Assembly: GCA_001414485.1 (NCBI GenBank)
Contig: LLEY01000047.1
Location: 186,001 to 250,000 of the forward strand
Origin: Calycina herbarum
Lineage: Eukaryota; Ascomycota; Leotiomycetes; Helotiales; Pezizellaceae
Length of the DNA: 64,000 bases
Direction of reading: 5' to 3'
Part shown: positions 49,423 to 60,810 of the stretch, in pieces
How positions within the stretch are numbered: the first letter of the stretch is position 1
Layout of the letters: the number at the start of each line of letters is the position of its first letter
The notes under the pieces: generated by a model
Seen by the model: the letters and a program-made list of their open reading frames with translations, nothing else
What the model was told of the DNA's origin: nothing
Databases searched by the model: none
Translations under genes and position numbers: made by a program

Positions 49423-51553
49423 CTGCTCCAGTTAGATCGAGCTTACTTCAGTCGAAAATTATCTGTAAATCTAGATGTATTTGCAGCTCTTATCGATAAC
49501 CTACCCAACGACGCCAACATGTAGGACCCGATGCTGGTGATGGTTGTCCAAATTTGGGAAGATCTTTCAAAGTGGCTTTTCTGGGTTAGCTTATTGCAAA
49601 TCACAAGCAACTTTAAGGAATACTCGAAAGACCTCCAAGAAAGTACAGATGATGTAAGTCCCTTTCCAGTGTGTTTTCCTTGATACCGATTGTTCTTGGA
49701 GTCTTGGAACAAACTCCACAAGTTCCCCTGGTATTCTTCCGTTCTTCAGTTTCAGAAAAATCAAATAGTTCCATTGCAACATAATTGCTTCAAAATACCT
49801 GGGTCAATAGTCTCCAATTGTTCTAAACCATAAGGGTAATTTGCACGAATTACGCTAGAAAGTTGGAACAACGAGAGCTCGATAGGCAGGTGCGAACCTG
49901 AAGTACTTACCGCCACTTTTGATTTATCCTCAAACTACCCTTGCCCTTTTCTCTGGAATAGTTAAGCTGACTTTGAGATCTTAGGACAAGAAAACCGACC
50001 TATCCGCTGCATGCGGGTTTCTTTTGGGGATTTTGGAAGGCGTTTTAGAGCATCAAATTCGACTCAGCGCAAACGTACTTAGGGAAAGCGCCCCTTACCG
50101 CCCTGGCTTTACGCATCTGTTCAACTTCTCCTCGATGGAGAAAACGGTCGAACATGCTGGAAGACGAGTCGTAGGCTACATGAGACATCGAGAGGAAAAA
50201 AAGGAACATGCAAACCTCTTTTTTGAAGATAGGCTCTACTGGTGTCTGTCAACTATAGGCGAGCGAAAATATCAGGTGTACCAACAGCCCGGCGTTGCAG
50301 TTCCCACATACCGCGAAGAAATGTTGTTCACTATGCTGGAGGATCACATCGCCAAATGCCGACGAGAGGGCAACCGCGCGGAGCTAGCCAGGCTAGATGA
50401 GATTCTCTACAAAGACGTCTCTGAGCTTTCAGCAATGAACCAAATTCTTTCGATGATTCAATCACATCGGCCTAGGCATATTCAATTGCTTCCCAGTTTT
50501 CTTCCGGGGTGCGGATTATTCAGAGCAACTCAACACATCAAGACGGAATATTACGAAAAGCGCTCTCCTGTAAGCAACAGCGACCCGTGCGATCCCGACT
50601 ATTCAGGACCCCTAGCACGGGACAGTGCCGGTAAGCGCTTGGCAGCTCTTTTGAAGGGTTTTCGAACAGGCCCATTGTCTTCTGATAAGAGAATTAGTCA
50701 AGCCTGGCTTGATTTCGACGAATCTCAACGAGACATATTGTCCAATTTTTGGGCACAATTCCGAGACCAAGAAGTCAAAAACATGATACGTCAAGGACTC
50801 GAAGATGAAGTCAAGCCAATCATATCATTGCTTTCCATCTCAGAGTGTCCTAGTTACATGGAAGCTGTCGAAGAAGAGCGGCAATGGATTCTCTCCGTCA
50901 TCAATCACCGAAAAGCCGAGCAAGAAGAAAAGAAGTTTTCGCAGCTCAAATCGGGGTCCGAAAATTCACAAACGGAATGGGGCACTACGAGTTTGGAGAC
51001 GAAGGTGAAAATTCCTAGCCGGAAGCCCAAGACCAAAACTCGAGCAAAGCAACAAGAATCTGAATCCGAATCTGAGCTACCCAACTATCTCCAAGAAATG
51101 AGTATCGGCAACCAAGCCCGTGAGTATTACATGGAACCAGAATCCACCGACGACGAAGAAAGGGTCACGACAGTTGTGCGCAAAAGCACCTTCACCGTAT
51201 TCAAAGCCATGTTTCCGAGGCCCCAAACAGAGGACGATTCTCAGAAATCTTTTAGATGGGATGTGTTTTGTCTAGCGATGGCTGATCCTAACGTTGGGGT
51301 TGTAGCTCACAACAACGGAGGCGGCTCAGCAGTTCAATTTGAACCAAGCAAGAATTCGAAATGGGCCGGAAAAGGCAAGATTGTATTTCACCGACCTCAC
51401 CCCGATGACTTCATTGATCCAGTTATGCTGAGATCCATGGGAAAGAGACTGAATAAGTGGTTTGGGTGGAATGAGGATACCTTCATTCTTGAGGAGAAGG
51501 CAGAGAAGAATGCCAAAGGTGGTGTGGATTTATCGGGAAATACCAAAGAGTGA
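49423..51553 (+). pseudogene. 'ipa'-family protein, 3' part in the same frame
   Basis: Continues the reading frame of the upstream part. A second TAG (49522-49524) lies in frame but would be removed by a plausible 60-bp intron 49465-49524 (GTAAAT...CATGTAG). Next comes QIWEDLSKWLFWVSLLQ, then a 331-bp phase-0 intron 49654-49984 (GTAAGT...CTTAG) that contains a dispersed repeat. The last exon, 49985-51553, is open for 522 codons: DKKTDLSAACGFLLGILEGV, FEDRLYWCLSTIGERKYQVY, DEILYKDVSELSAMNQILSM, an acidic Ser/Glu linker, and a C-terminal domain with VRKSTFTVFKAMFPRP and KIVFHRPHPDD. The long open frame suggests recent inactivation, or independent expression of this half from an internal start. 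No catalytic motif is recognised. Confidence 0.6.
49861..49916 (+). repeat. Dispersed repeat, copy B (inside an intron)
   Basis: AGTTGGAACAACGAGAGCTC followed by GGCAGGTGCGAACCTG and AAGTACTTACCGCCAC. It lies within the 331-bp intron 49654-49984, which is much longer than the other introns of the gene. GGTGCGAACCT resembles a tRNA/SINE B box (GGTTCGANTCC). Confidence 0.7.
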
Positions 51554-52566
51554 AGTTTGGGGAAGACAAGTACAATATTGATGTGTGCGAGTGGTCTAGC
51601 CAGATATAAGAGCGAAGCTTGTGGCTAACTTTTGCTGATTTTCATGTAAAGCTCTCCATTAAAAGAAACAGAATTGCAGAGTTTATGACACTTGGTAGCT
51701 AAGGGCCTGTTTGGCACGCATATAATTTATTATAGATATATGAGATTTGTGCACGAGTACAGGGTGAAAAGGTGCTCGCATATATCTAGGTTTTTCTCTT
51801 ATATATATTCTGTGTCTGTTTGGCTCAAAGAAAGTTTGGTGCATATTTCACTAGTTCCGGTGATTATAGTAGGCTCAGCAGTAGTTGTAGGTGAGGAAGT
51901 AGGAGAGTATGTGCATGCACATAAAAGTTGAAGGTATAGAGGTCAAAAGATTATATTATGGAATCTTGGTGGTGCACATCTTGATGCATATATTATAAGG
52001 AAGTGCGAGCAAAAGTGCGTACTATAATATATGCTAGCCAAACGTTGGTGCACAACATGATGTGCATGCATATATTATATATTACCCCATTATTTTTGGT
52101 GGTGCATATCTTAAAAAAGTACTAATATGTGCGAGCCAAACAGGCCCTAAATTAAAACCAGACACATTCAATCTAAAGAAATAAAGCACTAATTGCATTC
52201 CGAGAATAACACGTATCACTAGGGGGTGTTAGTATACGTGGCGGTTATAGGGTTTTGATATCTATTATACGAACTATTTAGAAGAATCGCAAAGTCTAAA
52301 TACTGATTATTCGAAACTGCCTCGCACAATCTCCTATGTTGTACGAAGTGTTTTAGAACAATCAGTGATTTTTCCAGATCTCTAGTACACTGACCCCAAA
52401 ACTCCCAGTGTCGCTTATCTCAGATGATATCTTAGTGTTAATGTCGTCACCACAGTCAACTCTTAGCTCCACGCACACTAGCTGTGAGTTCCTCCAACTC
52501 ATATATCTTGGAGTAAGTCCAATTTTAATACCTTTCAATTTCCGACCCATTCTATTTTCAGAAAAT
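51554..52566. other. Intergenic region with a MITE and a probable 5' UTR intron
   Basis: Besides the MITE at 51703-52147, a GTAAGT...TTTTCAG pair (52513-52561) just upstream of the 2EXR start looks like a 49-bp leader intron. Confidence 0.55.
51703..52147. mobile_element. Tourist/Harbinger-like MITE, 445 bp
   Basis: The left end reads GGGCCTGTTTGGCACGCATA. The right end, reverse complemented, reads GGGCCTGTTTGGCTCGCACA. The ends are identical over 13 bp and similar for about 25 bp. Both are flanked by TAA (51700-51702 and 52148-52150), the TWA duplication typical of PIF/Harbinger elements. The interior is AT-rich with repeated GCATATATTATA and inner copies of CTGTTTGGCTC, and encodes no transposase. 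The ORF at 51692-51931 lies across it and is not a gene. Confidence 0.85.
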
Positions 52567-53604
52567 ATGTTTTCGGTGAAACAACCACACCTGCTTTTCG
52601 ACCAGAAGGGTTCCTTCAGACGCTTTCCACACCTCCCTGCTGAAATCCGCAATCAAATTTGGAAGATTTCTGTTCAGTTGTACCCAGCACGAATAGTCGA
52701 CCTACGAGAATACCGTCTATCAGCACCTGGAATCTTATCGCCTACTAAAGCTATTGCTCCAGAATCCTCCACAGCATCCAGGCCGAATGATGTACAAGAC
52801 AAAAACGAAGAGAAAGATGTCGAAGAAATCGTAGGCTTCAAATCACGAGCCCTTCCTCCAAATCTTCTCTATATATGCCGCGATTCAAGGAACTTCACCA
52901 AGGAGTCATACACCAAAGCTTTCGGTACCGTAGATGTGCCCGCGGAAACCTGGATTAATTTCAAGAAGGACATGTTGTACCTCACGTGGGACTTTTGCAG
53001 AATAGCACTAGAAGGCTTCGTAGTACATAGTCTTGTTGTCCACCCCACCGGGCAGACAGTCCCACACGGATGCTTTTTCAAAGAGCTAAAACAGGATATT
53101 AAACAAGTGACGGACCTTGCAATTGGGGGATTGTGGAATTCTGGCTTTGTGAGCGAGGATCTCTTTAGCATTCGCCACTCATTAGATGAGCTTCCCTTCA
53201 CTTTTGGGGATCAATTAGAGAGGATAATGTTGGTGGATGCTCAACATGCGCCAGGTTTAACCAGCGACTTGGTATTTACTGGTGATTTTCCGGAGTTTTC
53301 GTACGAAGCCGCAAACCCGAAGTACGAGAAAAGTTTTTTGGAATTTAGAGACTTTTTATTTGAGGCTCTGCATTCATCTAATTTGGGGGATTGGTGGTGG
53401 GGTCTGCAACCGTATCCGTGGGTCGAATTTGGAACTCTTGTAGAAAGGCAACTGGGGTGCACTACCTCTAGTATTCCACCGCGAAGAACTGACAGTCGAT
53501 GTGCGACGAAGGAAATTCGCGAAAGGGCAATTCCAGAACCGGAAATACGCATATGGCTTTGGGGTGACAAGCATGGTCCTCCACCTGCTTCAGAACTTGA
53601 GTAG
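52567..53604 (+). CDS. 2EXR domain protein, 345 aa
   Basis: Single coding exon. ATG 52567 (MFSVKQPHLLFDQKGSFRRF) is chosen because the upstream frame would read through a likely leader intron (52513-52561) whose removal shifts the frame. The 2EXR domain is at residues 15-50: FRRFPHLPAEIRNQIWKISV, then PARIVDLREY. Next come PPNLLYICRDSRNFTKESYT, typical of the family, and a beta-rich C-terminal half with DLAIGGLWNS. 2EXR proteins are an expanded family in Leotiomycetes and other Pezizomycotina with no established biochemical role. No signal peptide or membrane segment is visible. The domain is intact and the frame shows no damage. Confidence 0.85.
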   Translation: MFSVKQPHLLFDQKGSFRRFPHLPAEIRNQIWKISVQLYPARIVDLREYRLSAPGILSPTKAIAPESSTASRPNDVQDKNEEKDVEEIVGFKSRALPPNLLYICRDSRNFTKESYTKAFGTVDVPAETWINFKKDMLYLTWDFCRIALEGFVVHSLVVHPTGQTVPHGCFFKELKQDIKQVTDLAIGGLWNSGFVSEDLFSIRHSLDELPFTFGDQLERIMLVDAQHAPGLTSDLVFTGDFPEFSYEAANPKYEKSFLEFRDFLFEALHSSNLGDWWWGLQPYPWVEFGTLVERQLGCTTSSIPPRRTDSRCATKEIRERAIPEPEIRIWLWGDKHGPPPASELE

Positions 53605-53962
53605 GAGAGCTTTCACGACGACACATAGTCTTTCTCTGCCCATTTTCTTGCTATGTAAATAATATCATTATCTGGCGTAAAAGTTTGTGGGGCTACGTTC
53701 AAGGACAATTAGAGATTGTCACGAATATTGTAGGATTATTGCCTGTTCGACATTTAGTCGGTGCAAAATTCCGACTTTCCAGTACAAATACTTTGGAACC
53801 TAGTTGATTTAGAACACCTCAATTAATAGTCCAATTTATCCCGAATCTTTAAAATAATGACTTGAACTACTCTAGAAAGTTGGAGCAACGAAAGCTAGTT
53901 TAGGCAGGTACGAACGTAAATAAAGTATTACCGCTGTTCCAGGTTGAAGGTTCATTCAAATC
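53605..53962. other. Convergent intergenic region with dispersed repeat
   Basis: 3' flanks of the 2EXR and sugar transporter genes. Copy C of the dispersed repeat ends 26 bp before the transporter stop codon. Confidence 0.6.
53878..53936 (+). repeat. Dispersed repeat, copy C
   Basis: AGTTGGAGCAACGAAAGCTA, then GGCAGGTACGAACG and TATTACCGCTG. It matches the other three cores with several substitutions. Confidence 0.65.
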
Positions 53963-55915
53963 TCAACCCCTTTTCTCAACATCACTGCCCTCCACGCTCT
54001 CCCCAGTAGCAGCAATATCCTCAATCCCCCGACTATGAGCTTTATCCTCCTTCACAGCGCGACTCCTCACAGCATGTTCTTCCGTATTCGCATACTCAAT
54101 CAATAGCTCACCATTCTTACCATACCGATGGGGCTCATTTTTAGCCACTGAGACAACATCAAGCCAAGCTTTCCAACCCGTTTTAGTTTTCCGGAATATA
54201 TTATCGATTTCTTCGAGAGACCGGAGAGCGGTCTCGGGGTATATGAAGTAGACGACTGGGAACATGAAAGCGTTTATTACGGCGAAGATTATGTATGTTT
54301 TGTAGCCAATGGAAGAGAAGCAAACTGGGGTAATCATTACGACCATGAAGTTGAATGCCCAATTTGCGCTTGTGGAGAGGCCATTTGCTGGTGCGCGGAT
54401 CTTGAGGGGGACGATTTCTGCAGGGTAGAGCCAGGGTATTCCTGAAGTGATGGTAAGTAATTATGCGGGAAGGTTGTTTTGGAAGAAGCACGTACCTAGC
54501 CAACCAATAGCAAAAAAGGTGTTGAAAACAAACAGGAAGAGAGCTGACATGATTCCTGGAACTGAACCACCTTGTCCGACACTAGACATGTAGTTCATAC
54601 CCGCAAGAATAGCCATCGAACCCGCCTGGCCAGCCGCACCGAAAAGCATGAGTTGACGACGTCCAAATCTTTCAATGGTGTAGACCGCAAACCACGAAGC
54701 GAGAAAATATTCCGTTCCATTTGCCGCAGCAAGGATACTAGGCGTGATCCCCTCGAGTCCGATATATTGTTTGTAGATAGTTGGTGCGTAGTAAGTGATG
54801 AGATTGATCCCTGATATTTGTTGGAACACTTGGTTCAAATAGCCTAAAACGACGCGGTGGAAGTTTCTTTCTGGGCCCATTGAGAAGAGATCTGCCCACC
54901 CGTAGGCTTTCATTTCTATCACTGTGTCTTTGATTTCCATGAATTCGATTTGTACAATATGGTCATCGGTTGGTAGGTCTTCTAAAGCTGCGATTACGGA
55001 AAGAGCTTCGTGTTCGTTGCCTTTGAGAATAAGCCACTGTTGAAGTTAGTCCTGTATATACTTCTCGGGATTTTCTCATAGCTATGAAGTACTTACTCGA
55101 GGCGATTCGGGCAACTCCATGATGAAAGCCAATAAAACGAGCGCAAAGAATATCTGAAATGCAAGTGGAAAACGCCATGATACCGGATTTGGCTCTAAAA
55201 ATGAGAATGCGAAGTCGACCTGTTAAAGGAATGCCACAATTAGTCTCGTGCTTTGTGGGGGAAGCAGCGTGGTCAGAAAATCATACCCAATAAGAAGTCG
55301 CAATGCCACCAGTTATCATAGCACCTTCAATCATAACCATCTTTCCTCGCTTATGAGACTTGGAAGTTTCCGACGCCCAAGTAGGCACAGTGGAAGTATT
55401 CATCCCATTCCCAAACCCAGTAATGATTCTCCCAACAATTAAGTGAGGAAGACTGTATGCTGAGGCCTGCAATGCTGCGCCCACTACCATGATAGCCGAA
55501 CCCATAAATATCATTTTCCTTCTTCCAAATATATCTCCGATAAATATGGTGATAACCGCGCCCAAGAAACAACCGATATTGTAGGAGGCAACTGTGATTC
55601 CTTGAATGGTACTGATGTGGTTGTAATTCGGGCTGTCTTGGTTGTTGATAGCATCTATTTCGGGGAATTGTTTTACCTGTAGAGGGAGGGTCAGTGATTG
55701 ATATTTCTTGAGTCTGTTTGGCACCTACCCAGCTTCCAAGGGTCAACAATCCTCCCATAACTCCTTGATCATATCCGAAAAGACTGCCGCTTGTCAGTAA
55801 TTGAAAAGGGGCTTTCAAAACTCCTTTCTCACAAGAAATCAACACCAGCAATCAATCCAACCGCGAGATTCAGTCTCTGACCCCGGAGGCCGAAGTACCT
55901 CGAGGCGCCAAACAT
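53963..55915 (-). CDS. MFS sugar transporter, 558 aa
   Basis: Six exons: 55915-55833, 55789-55729, 55676-55287, 55219-55097, 55036-54496 and 54441-53963. Introns are 43-67 bp, and the first, at 43 bp, is close to the fungal minimum. Start MFGASRYFGLRGQRLNLAVG. Sugar-porter motifs are present: GSLFGYDQGVMGG in helix 1, GDIFGRRKMIFMGS in loop 2-3, VGRIITGFGNGMNTSTVPTW, PESPRWL before the central loop, QQISGINLITYYAPT in helix 7, and YPETALRSLEEID after helix 12. Twelve helices are expected in the plasma membrane. The protein should take up a hexose or related sugar by proton symport. Related fungal proteins include lactose/galactose-type permeases, but substrate cannot be assigned. Intact frame throughout. 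Confidence 0.93.
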
Positions 55916-58915
55916 GATGCGTTCAATTGATACCCCGTTTGTGCTGGTATGGAAAAGAAGCTAAACAGATATGTAAATTGTGATAAATCAAATACCCAAA
56001 GGCAAGGCAGGAAACTGAAAGCGGAAATCACTCGATTCCCGCACCGGGAAGCCGAACTTATGTAGAAAACTCGTGAAATTATTATGGAAACACATTTTTT
56101 AAACTTGTGATGCAGTCAAATGCAGATCGTACGAAATGTGACCTAGTGTATCGTCTCACTCAAGGAAGATCACCGAATCAGAGTCCAGAATGGGTTGGCT
56201 TAACTCCGGAATTCGAGTTACCAACATTGATGCAGAGTCCCAAACCATCAATTGTAGTCGTGACGTGCAATAGTAAGATTTTTGGCTTTAAAGATCCATA
56301 ATGGTCCACACCGCGCAGGCGCGTTCAACGGTTTGATTGCCGAGATTCGACAGTGGGGTGTGGGGAAGCGGGGTTGCTTGGAGGGCATAAGGCGGGGTTT
56401 CCCCCGGACAATAGACCATGGAGCCACCGTACGGCTTACCTTGAGCAGACATCCGTCGGCAAATTAATTATATAACTTGACACGCCTTTGGCTTCCGACA
56501 CGTTGCCGAAGCGAGCCTGGGGTTTAACGTTGACGGGTCTTGTCCGGGGATCAGCACATTTCTCCATTTTTTTCTTTACAAATATAGTCTGGTTTGGATG
56601 GTTGGTGGATATGATGACTGTACTCGGCGTACTTGAGTAAACTTTGAATGGTCTGAGGATGAGGCAACGGATAAGAGGAGGAGAAGAATATTGACTGGGA
56701 AACCTAGGCTTCATAGTTCTAGTAAAAGTCAGCTTACAAGCTTATATGTCAGCTAATTTTGGGCTCAAAGTATCTGAAACGGTCCAGAATGGGTAACCCG
56801 TACTTGACGTAAAATATAGAAAAGTGCGCCACTACCAAGACCAAACTAAAGCTTAGAAGGTGTTGCAGTCTTAACAGGCTGTATGTTGATAGATTCCGAG
56901 TCTACAGGTTTTATTCTTAATTCTCAGAGTGCCTAAAACTTCAAATCTTACTTTATCTTGTCTTCCCCCTCTATTATTAATTCTGATTTTTTTGGAGGGA
57001 TCCGTGAGAGACAGAAGTGACACCGATGTGTCAAACGGTCTAGGACGCTTATAATTATTTATCAAGAAGCTTTAGAACGATCAGGAGTTAACTCTTTCAA
57101 TTCTCCTAAAACTTGTCGGAAAATGTTCAGGATTCCCTTGTCTCATAGGTAGGTATATCGCGTATCCCCATTCCTCTCGCCCAAGTCAGACTGGTGGGCG
57201 AGGAAACATAGGAGATGTATCAAGGGGTAGAGGTAGCGACTTTGTTGAACTTTTCCGCGGAGTGCAATCAATTTGTGGATCGTGTCTATTTCTTCGTTAT
57301 TCCAGAGAGCTCCGATTCAGTACGTAGTAACTTCCCCCTTACCCCCGGGCCTAAAAAAAAAAGAAAATTAATATGAACTTTTGAGAATCTTGATGCATTT
57401 TTATGAGATCAATACTTGATATCAATTAATACCCCGCACTCGGCAGCAACCCGTCATCGCGATGGCTTCGACCCGAATCAGAACCAGGTTCCCCCTTGGC
57501 CCGGGTGGGAATCCTTGGAGGGCGACTGGTGATTGGCTAAAGTGAAAATTAACCATAATTGAAGCGCCATGGAAAGGAAATTGATGGCTGCCTTTAAATT
57601 GACCCTCGAGCGGTTGTAGCATCGAGAATGCGAAGGAAGTGTAAAAAGCCCCGATTCAATTATTCGAGGCTTTTTAGAACAATCATTTTGAAGCTCCGAG
57701 TCTTGTTTGGCAATGGGGAAAGGCCACGGGGATTTGAGTCTGGAACAGGTACCAAACCCCGCTTCCCCTGGTAACCCCATTCGATAACAGCCAACTTCAG
57801 CATGTTCTTGTCATGGGAATTCCGGTTGCATATTCAAAGTAGTTATCAAACTTGGGGACAGCATTTGTAACACCAAAAGAAAGAGTACAATTGCTCAAAC
57901 AGAACCGATTTTATGCGCTGCAGGCTGTCCAACATTCCACATAAAGAAACTGTCACGTCTACTAATATGGCAAGAAAACGATTCAACTAGAAAGTAAATT
58001 GTTGTACACGTCAAAGTCGTGCTCAGCTTTTTGTGCTACGAGTATCACACCACGCCGCGTGTTGACAAGTGATTGAGCAAACCCAGCTCTGCCAACAAAA
58101 ATCGAGAAGATCTCGCGCGCCACGGCGACGCGACAATTTCAGCACATCAATTGCTCCAGACCGCTCGAATCGATATCTGTTTGAAGACCCTTGTTTTCTA
58201 ACCATTTCAAGACCGTCATCGTCGTCGCAACTTCACGCATCGAGCTGGTTCATCCGAAGAAAAAGCTGGGTGAACCGAGATTGAAGATCTTGCACCAATG
58301 AAGGTGGATCAGGAAACGCTAGCGAGCTGAGCCACACTTTGCCCGCCACAGAATGACGTTTTCGTGCCCATAAAACCCTGAAATAAGCATCTTAAAGACC
58401 CCTGAACCAATCAACGCTGTTTAAACCTCGGCAAAAAAGCCTGGTCAACAGGGGTCTTTTCACGGGCATCTGACGAAAAGCTTCCTGTTTGGGCCTGTTT
58501 GCTGGCTTTTGGCATCGTGTATAGAAAATATCGAGATTGGGTGGTGTGACGGGTGTGATGAATTCAGCCACTGCAACTTGGCCACGAGTGGTGTTATGTC
58601 ATGATAGCAGAGACCCCGGAGGACATTCCCCCTTGGCCAATCAACAGTTGATATTGTGGTGCCTGCTTTCCTTTCCCTGTTTTCCTTTGAGCTTTGGCCT
58701 TGCTCAAAGCCCTGCAATCTTCTCACAACGCAAGCACGGCAAGTACAACTCCACATTTAGAGGCTGAAGGAATCTGAATAAATCTTGCTTGATCCCCAGA
58801 AACTCCTACTTCTCCATCAAAGCCTTCAACAACCATCAACGGGATCAAGCCTCACCTTCAACTACTCTCCCAACATCAAATCAACCCACAAAGCTCACGC
58901 AAACTATAATTAGCA
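55916..58915. promoter_or_regulatory. Three-kilobase divergent intergenic region
   Basis: No supported gene; ORFs here are short and domain-free. CCAATCA boxes occur at 58407-58413 and 58637-58643, the second about 275 bp upstream of the SUR7/PalI-type start. The middle (56700-57450) is AT-rich and may be decayed repeat sequence. Confidence 0.45.
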
Positions 58916-59675
58916 ATGGCTAAGACCGGATTCTTCCACCATATCGGCACATTCTTGCTGTTTGCTGCCACAATCCTCCTCCTAATCACATCCATTTCAG
59001 CGCCTGTGATCAACAAAATCTCGATCTTGGAAGTCAACCTCGAGAATGGAACAGAAATCTCATTTGGTTCATGGGGCTACTGCTTCATTGGCTCGTAAGT
59101 CTCCATTCCACCCTCTGAACCAAACACTTTCAATTAACAACTTAAACAGAAATGCTGGAAAAGATTACTGCAGTGGAAAGCACATTGGCTACAACCCAGC
59201 CCTCTTGATGGAAGGAGTAGACAACACGGACTTCAATGGCGCGCAAATCAACACATCAAAAGCTCTTACACGCGTAATGGTCCTCCACCCAGTCGCCTGC
59301 GCTCTCGCATTCCTCGCCTTCCTCTTCGCCGCCGGTTCTGGATTTTGCGGAGCTATCTTTGGGGCTGTCACTGCCACCGTTGCTTGGATCGTCACACTTG
59401 TTGTTATGGCCACTGATTTCGTCTTATTTGGAATCATCAAGAACCATATCAACGATGATGATTCGGAAAGCAAGGCATCTTTCCACACCGGAATGTGGAC
59501 TCTCTTAGCAGCATTCGTCTGTCTATTTCTCGGAACACTCATCGTCTTCTTCACTTGTTGTTCCTCAAGAATGCACAGACAAAACCACGTCTCAACAAAG
59601 CATGAGACTGGATACGCACACGGTACACAAACACGAAAGAGACATTTCTGGCAACGCAGAACCACCAGATACTAG
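58916..59675 (+). CDS. SUR7/PalI-family plasma membrane protein, 234 aa
   Basis: Exons 58916-59094 and 59150-59675 with a 55-bp intron (GTAAGT...AACAG). The N-terminal membrane segment is FHHIGTFLLFAATILLLITS, followed by an extracellular loop with the claudin-like GSWGYC motif and Cys pairs. Then come three more membrane segments: VACALAFLAFLFAAGSGF, VTATVAWIVTLVVMATDFVL and WTLLAAFVCLFLGTLIVFF. A basic C-terminal tail follows. Four membrane spans with a GxWGYC-type loop define the SUR7/PalI group. Sur7-type proteins mark eisosomes, while PalI/Rim9 assists ambient-pH sensing. The sequence does not discriminate, but the short tail argues against a long-tailed classical PalI. Plasma membrane location is expected. 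Confidence 0.9.
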
Positions 59676-60810
59676 ATGCTTCGTCACTAGTTGAGGAAAA
59701 GGGGAGAGAAGGAGAATTTGAGAAATACCCACACCGCATTTGAACTTTTCATATTGGAATGGCATTCGGCGTTGGCCTTATAATGAACCATGATCGGTGT
59801 TGACTTGGAGCGGAAATGCGTGCTTTTACGAGATACCACATGGGCTTTCTTTTTTACTTAATATTCTTTTACTGCTATGATACCAAATGAACTCTCAATT
59901 ACAAACAAAACATTGGCGTATTAAATCAACATCGTGAGCAGCAAATCCATTGCGTAAAGGTAACCTGATGCGAATCCATTTATTGTGCCAACATGTCCAT
60001 TTATTGTGCCAACAAGTCTCGGAGAAGCAGATTCTCGATTCTCTCTTTGCTTGAGTTCTGGTGAAACAATAAACAAATACTAATGAGCGATGTCCTCAAA
60101 CTCCTTCCGCACTTTGTAGATAAATCTAGCCACATCTGGGAACTTTAAGAAGAACGTTATACTTGATTGAAAGAATACAGCAAAACCGATCATACATAAT
60201 CGCAAGTATCGCTTCAGGTAGTGGTGTGGAACTGTTCATCGTTCCCAGCTGCTACCAGTAGTTCGAAACCTAGAAACTCGATGACGCGAACAAGACATTT
60301 CTTCAGGTAAATTCGCGATATTCGTTATCTAAGGATCTCAAAAAGAGAGGAGTATAATGACGCTGAAGCAGAGAGATATAAAGGAGGATTTTAAACAACT
60401 TCAGCTACTTTTCATGGAGTATTTTGTACGAAGGAGATTGTAGAGTAGATTGTTGAGGCAAAATGTCTGCCAAGCAAAGGCTGTTTGACTCGAGACCCAT
60501 TTAGCCGAGGTCTTTTGCAGACGACTCCGCCTTGTTCTTCAAACCAATCACAGTGCTTCTGCCATGGTCCGATTCACCGCCTTGCCAAAGATGGGTGGAA
60601 ATCTACGGGTGCGCGGCTGAGCCTTTAGCGCACCAGATTTAGAAGGCTGCCCTTCGCTCGAGGCTCTGTCGAATTCCAGCCTTATTGCCCAAAGACCTCC
60701 TCCTCCTCATCGTCAACACCACCAACGCTGCCTCAATCATCACGACAATACCATCGCTACGCTCATAGAAGCCTCCTCTCAGCTACTTCCTCACAATTAA
60801 TTGTGCTATC
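59676..60810. other. Intergenic region
   Basis: 1.1 kb between two plus-strand genes. A 21-bp direct repeat (ATTTATTGTGCCAACA, twice, around 59976-60015) and a CCAATCA box (60543-60549), about 265 bp upstream of the caspase-like gene, are the only notable items. Confidence 0.5.

Noticed and set aside
49465..49524. Second in-frame TAG (49522-49524) as an additional nonsense mutation of the ipa-like gene
   Set aside because: It coincides with a plausible phase-0 intron acceptor (CATGTAG) paired with GTAAAT at 49465, so it need not be a mutation.
51692..51931. Plus-strand ORF of 79 codons
   Set aside because: It lies across the end of the TAA-flanked MITE and is a by-product of its AT-rich repeats.
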